Origin: Mangifera indica
Lineage: Eukaryota > Streptophyta > Magnoliopsida > Sapindales > Anacardiaceae
Reading direction: 5' to 3'
DNA length: 64,000 nucleotides
Assembly: GCF_011075055.1 (NCBI RefSeq)
Contig: NC_058143.1
Span: 18,984,930-19,048,929, forward strand
The notes under the pieces are model-generated. The model saw only the letters and a list, made by a program, of their open reading frames with translations, was not told the DNA's origin and did not search any database. Made by a program: the position numbers and the translations under genes. Shown here piece by piece: positions 56,189-64,000 of this stretch (position 1 is the stretch's first letter; each line of letters begins with the position of its first letter).

Positions 56189-57935
56189 ATGTCGAAATCG
56201 ATTGCAACTATAGTTGGAGGTGCTACAGGAGCACTTGTTTTAATGGCAATATTCGTCGGACTTGTGTGGTTCTGCAAGTCACAGTCTAAAAATTCTTCAA
56301 ACAAGAATTCAGAGACGGGCTCCTCAGATCCATCTGCATTTGGTAAGTGATAAATCTTCTGTGTGCAAAGAGAAAGAAGCTTCTTTTAGCCGCTCATCTC
56401 ACAATGTGTGTTCATTTGTTAACTTTCCAACATACAGTTGAGTGGAATAGAGAGGCAGGACCCAGTTCAGCCAGAGACCAGCCTCAATTTGGACCTGATG
56501 GAGCAACGCATTTCACAATGGCAGAGTTGGGGCAAGCCACCAGGCACTTCAGTGAAAGTAGTCTCATTGGCCATGGAAGCTTCGGGCCAATATATAAGGG
56601 CTTGCTTCGTGACACTGTGGTTGCCATCAAAAGGCGCCCTGGTCCTCCTCGACAAGAATTTGTTAGAGAGGTATGGTTAAATTTTAACATATTACAAAAT
56701 ATCTTTTAAAACTCAATTAGAGATTAATGAGTTCTTTGGAGTAGACAGGTTAATTACTTGTCAGAGATTCGGCACCGGAATTTGGTTACTCTTCTCGGTT
56801 ATTGTCAGGAGGGTGGATCTCAAATGTTGGTATTTGAATATTTACCAAATGGCAACATGTGCAATCATTTATATGGTATGGTTCACTTGTAAAATTCTGT
56901 TTCATATGATTATTTATGTTTGAAATGTTACAAGAATTTTTCTTTCAAACTTTGACAGATACTGGTCGAGAGTCATCTACTAAACTGGAGTTCAAACAGA
57001 GGTTATGCATAGCTCTGGGGGCTGCTAAAGGTAAAGGCAATGAAAAAGTTATCAAGAACTGGGAAGAATTCGAATCATAGTATTTGAATTTTTGCAGGTT
57101 TATGCCATTTGCATAGTCTAAGACCTCCCTTGCTGCACAAGAACTTTAAAATGGCGAATGTATTGGTTGATGAGAACTTCATTGCTAAAGTTGCTGATGC
57201 TGGAGTCTCAACACTACTAGAAAAAATACAAGAAGCAGCTCCATCCCACATGACTGATGTCAATGTTTTCAGAGATCCAGAGTAAATTGATTCCTTCTGA
57301 TTCTCTATTTAGTTTTAGCTGTAAATTAAGTACCTTTCCCTCCTATTTAATCATTCATCATGTAAAACACCAATGCTTAGGCTAGAAGAACCAGGAGCCT
57401 TCATGGAAACGAGTGACGTTTACAGCTTTGGGGTGTTTCTTTCTGAGCTTGTAACCGGACATGAGGCTTCTCATATAGCCTCCTTAGGATCTTATGAAGC
57501 CATAATTGAATGGGTAAGTAAAATATGATTTCTTTATTTCTCTGAAACTTTAGTCCAAGGTTTCTATTTCTTAAAGTTATTAAGATTTGCAACATTAAAG
57601 GGGGCTCCAGTCTTGTCCCCAAGTCTTTTTTAGCAGCCAATAAACATGAACCTCATTAATGCTGATTTCTGTATCTTGCCAAGGTCCGATCAAGATTGAG
57701 TTTAAATGATTTTGTGGACGGCCGACTGGTGGGAACTTTCACAACGGATGGAATGAGGGACTTGATCAGGTTGACTCTTCAATGCATGAGCTCTCCTGGA
57801 AGAAAAAGACCCAGAATGGAAAAGGTCATGTTTGAGCTTCAACGGATTCATGAGAAAGAAATGGCACTAACAACAGTAATGGGCGAGGGAACTGCAACAA
57901 TAACTCTAGGAAGTGAGCTATTTACTTCAAAATGA
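56189..57935 (+). CDS. Membrane-anchored receptor-like pseudokinase, complete, 7 exons
   Basis: Exons: 56189-56342, 56438-56670, 56749-56875, 56959-57030, 57098-57281, 57381-57513, 57684-57935; the sum is 1155 nt, or 384 aa. The start ATG at 56189 is followed at once by a membrane segment (residues 5-29, IATIVGG to VWFC) and a Ser/Asn-rich linker; there is no ectodomain or room for a signal peptide plus ectodomain. The kinase-like domain (about 75-375) keeps the glycine loop GHGSFG (96-101), VAIK Lys116 and the Asn216 of the catalytic loop, but HRD is replaced by HKN (209-211), so the catalytic Asp is missing. DFG reads DAG (229-231) and APE is RDPE-like. It should bind but hardly phosphorylate, and likely acts as a scaffold or regulator beside an active receptor kinase. 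The family is RLK/Pelle; I cannot name the exact subfamily. No stop or frameshift breaks it, so it is maintained rather than decaying. Confidence 0.87.
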
Positions 57936-60284
57936 AGCCACATTTACATGGTGCCTGTGTTTGAGCCAAGCTTAAGCATAAAAACACCAGCAACAATTTG
58001 ATTATAAATATCATTTTGTAAGAGTTAATGGGTTCCTGTAAAGGGATTAAATAATGAACAGAAACAAGCAGACCCCATACAGATCTTCTGAGTTTCAAGA
58101 GACAAGCAAATTCAGTAGAAAGATTTGGTCTTGATTGCTCTTCACATGTGTGGTCTTTTCCCTGAAAATCCCACAAGCAAGCAGAAGAAAGACTATCAAT
58201 TCCATTAAGAAAGTTAATGAATTAAGCTAGACACATTCAAACTTACAACTCATGTTCTTTCTGCAAGCCCCATCAAGATTCCTTGTTCCCCAATGGACCC
58301 ACCAGACGATTTCAATGGCGGGTCCAGAAAGATTTCAGGCAGCTTACTCTACTGAGAAACCACCTTTCTTTTCGTCATTTCAGGATCATGTCCATTCATC
58401 TATCCATTTCAACGTAAAAAGTCTACCTGTAAAAATAAGCAAGCCAGGTAATAAAAACAAAAGATTGATGCAACAAAACATACCCACAAGTTATCTCTTT
58501 TGGAAAACCTATGAAACATGAAATTCTACTAATAGAACAAGATTGAAATGGAATTCACTAGGCTTACAAAGTGTCTAGAGAAATGAAATGGCTTCAACTA
58601 TTTGACACTCATATTTTTAACATTATTACCAATCTCTTTCATAGATAGATTAAAAGTCTTTTTCTTTATCTAACCATAATGAGACAATATTAATGCATAT
58701 GTCTAGCATCGAATAAGAGGATCTGCACTTTTCTCAAAGAAGCCCCTCTCTTTCATGAATATTATAATTATATTGGGTAAGAGTGGATTTAAACTTAATT
58801 TGAATCTATAAAGGTCAGTGTGTGATCAAAGTTTATTCATTCGATTAACAAATAATATAGTAAAAAAAAAAAAATCACTTGTAAGATAAATTTTGATGCA
58901 TTCATATTGATAAAATGTCGATTTTGAATTAAGTTTGAGCTAAATTTTTTTATAACATATACTATCAGGCTTAACTCTTTTTATGAACTATATTATAATT
59001 GAACATTAAGCTTGTTCTGGTTGGCTATGATTTCACCATAAAAAAAATATTATTCAATCTTATGTTACATAAAGTCATGTAATAATTGACGTAATCTTTT
59101 ATCATCCACTAATGCAATTATTAACCCTTTGAGAATCTGATTGAGGGCATGATTAACTTAGAAAAATAACTTGGATGGCACATGCTTCAGGTTATTATCT
59201 TTTCAAAATGCTATTATTAGTCCACTAATTATGAAGCCATGACTCTAACAATGATAATCGCAAAGACCTTCTTTTTTTATAATAATGATTAGTGCTCTTG
59301 TTTATCATAATTAATTATAATTATTAAAAGTGAAATTAGCATTTTGTATGGTTTGGTGTAGGGTTATTGCAAACTATTTGAGTTTAAGTTTAGTGCAAAT
59401 CGAGTCCAGATTTGATGTTAATTTGGTGAGTTCCACAACTCTATTTAAATAAAATATAATAAACTCAAACTCTTAAGGTTTTAATTCTTACATTTACGTC
59501 CTTCAACTCTTAATTTATAATTTGAATATATGAGACCATTATTTAATATTTAAATTATAAAGTTTATATATACATATATGTGTGTGTGTGTATAAAATTA
59601 AGATGTTAAAATGTAATTTCTTGGTTAAACTCAAGTTAGTGGTTTTTATCTTAAACTTAATCTCGATCGAAACTCTATCAACTTGATAAAGTCAAACTCA
59701 AGCTATAACTTTATATATATATATATATATATGTAATTGATCTAAGCTCAATCCTTGTATTACTCAATTTGGTTCAACTCATTTGTACCCCAAGTTTGGG
59801 TTTTGTGTTATTTGGTGATGAAAATAAGGGTAAAAAAGGAAAAGAATTGAGAAAAGATTTTATATTCAATAAAACTATGTATATATATTTTTAAGTATAT
59901 AAACAAGTATATATATGATATGTGATTATATGATTAAATGATTATAAATTAAAATTAAAATTAAAATAATATTTAATTATATAATAATATATTATATATA
60001 TTGAAATTGTATGCACATGATATCGTTCATTTGAGTTTTAAAGTTTTACAAATTTTAGGGTTAAATAATTTTGGCAGGATCTCAGATGGAACTGATTGTT
60101 CCAATTTTGCAGGTCCAATCCAACTAGACTCGGCCCGTTTTCAAATAAAATAAATCATTTCATTGCGAAAATCAAAACGATACCGTGTAGGGTGACAACA
60201 ATAAACCTGAACCAAACGACACCGTAGTAGCATTTCTTAATTGCATTATCCAATTGGTGCACTGTGCCGCTTCTCACAAATCGA
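57936..60284. other. Intergenic region before the Obg GTPase gene
   Basis: The first part (57936-58560) is less AT-rich and holds an 89-codon ATG frame at 58252-58521 with no known domain. From 58600 it becomes AT-rich with TG and TA repeats (about 59578-59593 and 59711-59733) and a possible hAT-like insert (separate entry). The region just upstream of 60285 includes the Obg promoter; no clear TATA box is seen. Confidence 0.5.
59359..59793. mobile_element. Possible hAT-like MITE, degraded
   Basis: The left edge TAGGGTTATTGCAAAC and the reverse complement of the right edge TTGGGGTACAAATGAG are weak inverted repeats. The 8-bp flanks GTTTGGTG (59351-59358) and GTTTGGGT (59794-59801) match at 6 of 8. 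The interior has the CAAATCGAGTCCAG and TCAAACTCAAG type words seen in the intronic MITEs of this window. Confidence 0.3.
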
Positions 60285-63200
60285 ATGGCTTCGCTTTCGG
60301 CAAGCTTCGTATCTCCGATTCAAGTCGTATCTCGCTCGAGAACTCGGAATGAACCAAAACGTGCGAAAAATCTTCCACAGAAAAAGCATAACAATAAGCT
60401 CAAATTACGAAGCAATTCTTTCAAAGCCCTTCCGCAGCCACTGCCTGGCGGTCAAGCCACCACTTACACGCGCCTCCCGCCAAAAGACGACTTTTCTGTT
60501 GAAATTTCAGAAGAAATCAAGCTCTCAGATTTTGATGTAGCCAAGCTCAATATTGAGAATGATTCTGAAACTGAAATTGAAAATCTCCTAAGCGAAGATG
60601 AAGAAGACGAAGAAGAAGAAGAGGAGGAGTTGAATAATAGCTTCGGGATGAATTACAGAAGACTCGATATATTCGAAGGAACCGGGCAATACGATAGTGA
60701 CGATGAAGAATACGACAGCAAATACGAAGACAGTGGCAAAGTGGTATATGTTGATGATGAGAATGGATATTACGAAGGCGAATTGGATGTGAAAGAGAAG
60801 GGAGTTCCTGCCGTTATGCGATGCTTTGACCGAGCGAAGATTTATGTAAAGGCAGGGGATGGTGGAAACGGTGTCGTTGCATTTCGTCGCGAGAAGTATG
60901 TGCCTATGGGTGGGCCTTCGGGTGGCGACGGAGGGAGAGGCGGGAACGTATACTTTGAGGTTGATGATTCGGTGAATTCTTTATTACCGTTTCGTAACAG
61001 CGTGCATTTTCGGGCCGGTAGAGGGTGCCATGGGCAAGGGCGGATGCAGTTCGGAGCAAAGGGTCAGGACGTGGTGATTAAAGTGGCCCCTGGGACGGTT
61101 ATTAGAGAGGCTGGAAAGTCAGAGGTGTTATTGGAGTTATTGCAACCTGGACAAAAGGCTTTGTTGTTGCCTGGTGGTAGAGGTGGCAGAGGAAATGCTT
61201 CGTTTAAGTCTGGGATGAATAAGGAGCCCAGAATTGCAGAGAACGGGGAAGAAGGTCCCGAAATGTGAGTTCTTCCAACATTTTATATCCTTTGGAATTG
61301 CAGCATTTACTTACGCTTGTTGTGATTGTCAATAAGGCGGTGTGTGTGCATATTTTTTTATTTCGGGTAGAGATGCTTATTTTTTTTGCCTCAAATTGCT
61401 TTTAAAATTAGTTTGAGTTGATATTTAGGGAGAAATGAGAATTTTGAGCATCTTTTGTGATTTGTGTGCCGAAAGAACTTTATCTTAATAAGGGTTCAAC
61501 AAGTTATTTGGGTACTTGTATTGAGAAGCTAAGCAGATACTTTATGTTTTTCTAATATGTACTTGCAAATTTTGAGATTAGATGGTTGACTTTTGTCAGG
61601 TGTCACAAATAGTAAGGATGAGTGAATTTCAATTTCTCCCCTTTTGGTCTTTTAGTAGTTTGGGGTAGTTGGAGGAGGTTCTTATCAACTGGCCTCCTTC
61701 TCCATTCAACACCAAGTTATAGCAGAGCAGTTTACATCTTTGCATGGCCCATTATTCATATGGACATTGGGGATAATGGTATTCTTGATCAGGTGGTTGG
61801 AGTTGGAACTGAAGCTGGTGGCAGATGTCGGAATAGTAGGTGCGCCAAATGCTGGGAAAAGCACACTCTTGAGTGTAATAAGTGCTGCTCAGCCAACAAT
61901 AGCAAATTACCCTTTTACCACTTTGCTTCCCAATCTTGGTGTTGTTTCTTTTGATTATGATTCTACCGTGGTAGTGGCAGATCTGCCTGGTTTACTAGAA
62001 GGAGCCCACCGGGGTTTTGGTCTAGGTCACGAGTTTTTACGGCACACTGAGAGGTGTTCTGCCCTGGTATAGAATCTTTGTCATAGCAACAGATACCTCT
62101 AATTTAGCTTTATATTATTGAATTGTTGCATACTTGGAATCAATCAAATTGTAGAAGATGGAAAATTCCACAACCAACCTAGCATGCTTGTTATGACAAT
62201 ATAATTGCTAGTTCTTATTGCCATAGCTCTCTGTCACTCTAGTCATTTATTTATATTTCTTTCCAGTTATCTAATTGTAACTAATACAATGTCTGTCTCT
62301 TTGGAATCCTAGGTTCATGTTATTGATGGCTCAGGAGAACAACCAGAATTTGAGTTTGATGCAGTTCGTCTTGAGCTAGAATTGTTTAGTCCTGAACTTG
62401 CTGAAAAACCTTACGTGGTTGCCTATAACAAAATGGACATTCCGGAAGCATATGAAAAATGGTCTTTGTTTAAGGAAAGGTTACATGCTCGTGGGATTGA
62501 ACCTTTCTGCATGAGTGCAGTGAAAAGGGAGGGCACCCATGAAGTAATTTGTGCAGCTTATGAACTTTTAAGGAACAGTAAACAAGCCAATAAAGACTTT
62601 GAAGGTTAAAATTATTGTTTAATTTTTAAGGCTTTTTTTTTTTTTAATTTTTTATGTTGTTTATTTTGTATTGTCTGCCTAAGTCTATGTTTATTCCAAA
62701 TAGTTTAATCCTTATAATATGCTGCTTGTATAGTGTTGACTAGTTACATTTTTGATTGTATAGGTCCAGTAAACTTGAACCATGTAGCTGATATGGTACA
62801 TAAGCAGAGAAGAGCTGCTATCAATGAATTTGAGATCTCTCATGATAGTAGTTCCAATACTTGGCATGTAGTTGGATCTGGCTTGCAACGTTTTGTTCAG
62901 ATGACAAATTGGCGGTAATATATACTCATATGATCACTGCTATTGTTATTTTACCGAATTTCCTCATTACATTGTTGTATTGTGTTCAGCTGTCTCTCCT
63001 ATCCTCATTTTTCACGGTGCCCTTATTATGAATGTGGATGGATAAATCAAAGCCCTTGCAGCTAACTTTTTCTTTTTGTAATCTGAGATAATTTCATATT
63101 TTTAATTTCCAATTAAGTAGTTGTTTGTGTATTTGGAAAATGTGGACCCAATTCAAATCCTATTGTCATTTTTTTGTTTCTTTGTTTGAACTTCTTCAGT

Positions 63201-63747
63201 TGTCATATATTTTTTTGGGCATATAAAATACACATACTCTAATATCATCCCACCTAAGACTTCCTATTTTTTACAATAATTTGAAATTTTTAATTCCCCC
63301 CACAAACATAAGACATATCTAGCATATTACTCAGGATAAACATTTATGTTTTTTTTTTTTATCCCCTAAATTCACCAATCAAGAATATGCATTTGCATGA
63401 TAAAATTCTAAGCATTTTATTTTTATGAGATTTCAGTTGAAACAAAAGAGATATATTTCTCTGACTATTGGATGCATTTTTTATACAAAGGCCATATCTG
63501 TTGAAAAGTAGCAAATGCAGCTCCTACTAATGTTTTTACTTCCACCAAGCTCTACATCTCGAGAATATGCTTCAAATTCATCATGCATGAATTTTTCCCA
63601 TCTGGGATTAAGTGCCTTTTTCTTTTCTGTGGAAACAGATATATAGATTCTGAGAAGAGATTCCAACATGTTTTGGAGGCTTGTGGCGTGTACAAATCCC
63701 TTATGAAGCTTGGTGTAAAAGAGGGAGACACAGTGATTGTTGGAGAG
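60285..63747 (+). CDS. OBGC: Chloroplast Obg-type GTPase (OBGC/CPSAR1), 3' end outside the window
   Basis: Plastid GTPase needed for ribosome assembly, thylakoid formation and embryo development in Arabidopsis. Exons seen: 60285-61264, 61793-62066, 62313-62604, 62764-62914, 63639-63747, with the last in phase 0 before a GT donor; 602 codons are present and the family protein is about 680 aa, so the terminal exon is beyond 64000. Order: Ser/Arg-rich transit peptide (about 1-50), a long acidic segment (about 85-165, with a run of Glu), the Gly-rich Obg fold (about 183-340, KAGDGGNG and [12 protein letters not shown]), then the G domain with GAPNAGKS (343-350), TIANYPFTT switch I, DLPG (390-393) and NKMD (457-460), and the OCT domain (about 515-602). 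The start at 60285 gives MASLSASF, a typical transit peptide beginning; an in-frame alternative 21 bases upstream is not an ATG. Confidence 0.95.
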
Positions 63748-64000
63748 GTATGTTTTAACGACCATATAATTTGTCATTCACGTTTCCACGTTGTGTTGTA
63801 TCTCTCCCTAGCTCTAAATATTGTGCTTTAGACCACATTTAAGCCATATGCATGCACATGATCAGGACCACATTTTCAAGACCATGTGTGTTTAGCTAAA
63901 TGTAGAATCTATTTTTACCCTATTTTTTGGACAGATATGTGATTTAGGAAGGAGTTTGTCCTCATGATATTTGGCATGGTTCTCACATTTGACATGCAAA
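63748..64000 (+). other. Intron of the Obg gene reaching the window edge
   Basis: After the GTATGT donor at 63748 no acceptor followed by a plausible terminal exon was found, so this is taken as intron sequence and the gene as cut by the window. Confidence 0.7.

Noticed and set aside
58252..58521. 89-codon ATG frame downstream of the pseudokinase
   Set aside because: No recognisable domain, no flanking exons; likely chance in a less AT-rich stretch.

Overview
The window is nuclear DNA of a eudicot plant. Genes carry many short introns with GT-AG borders, introns and spacers are AT-rich, and every recognisable protein is closest in content to plant families (CC-type glutaredoxins, an RLCK-VII kinase, TON2, a chloroplast Obg GTPase). 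From memory of the Arabidopsis gene order, six of the genes match a run on Arabidopsis chromosome 5 (At5g18570 OBGC, At5g18580 TON2/FASS, At5g18590 kelch, At5g18600 glutaredoxin, At5g18610 PBL27, At5g18620 CHR17) in the same order, read right to left here. The species cannot be named from sequence alone.

Layout. 0.2-7.6 kb (+): ISWI chromatin remodeller, 25 exons, complete. 8.7-13.9 kb (-): PBL27-type receptor-like cytoplasmic kinase, convergent with ISWI. 13.9-20.9 kb: gene-poor spacer with microsatellites and a dense W-box/G-box cluster near 16.9 kb. 20.9-21.2 kb (-) and 25.3-25.6 kb (+): two divergent, intronless CC-type glutaredoxins. 25.8-29.7 kb: repeat-rich spacer with copia-like LTR remnants and two related Mutator-like foldback MITEs that still have 9-10 bp target duplications. 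30.5-37.1 kb (+): kelch plus coiled-coil protein, 16 exons. 38.2-44.6 kb (-): APC7, 18 exons. 44.9-46.4 kb (+): small Topors-like RING protein, sharing a 231-bp divergent promoter with APC7. 47.4-51.9 kb (-): TON2/FASS, a PP2A B''-type subunit, 12 exons, one with a GC-AG intron. 52.9-55.7 kb (-): a possible unrecognised small spliced gene. 56.2-57.9 kb (+): a membrane-anchored pseudokinase lacking the catalytic Asp. 60.3 kb to the right edge (+): chloroplast Obg GTPase, cut off before its last exon.

I joined the exons of the eight multi-exon genes by hand. In the seven complete ones the summed coding length is a multiple of three and gives a protein of about the family's usual size, or, for the RING protein and pseudokinase, one unbroken frame. 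The genes are ordinary eukaryotic housekeeping or signalling units and form no operon or single pathway. Two (APC7, TON2) act in the cell cycle and division-plane control, and two (PBL27, glutaredoxins) in defence or redox signalling. I found no CRISPR array, tRNA, rRNA or viral gene. The least explained parts are the small spliced gene, the orphan W-box cluster, and the mobile-element insertions and duplications in the kelch and RING introns.
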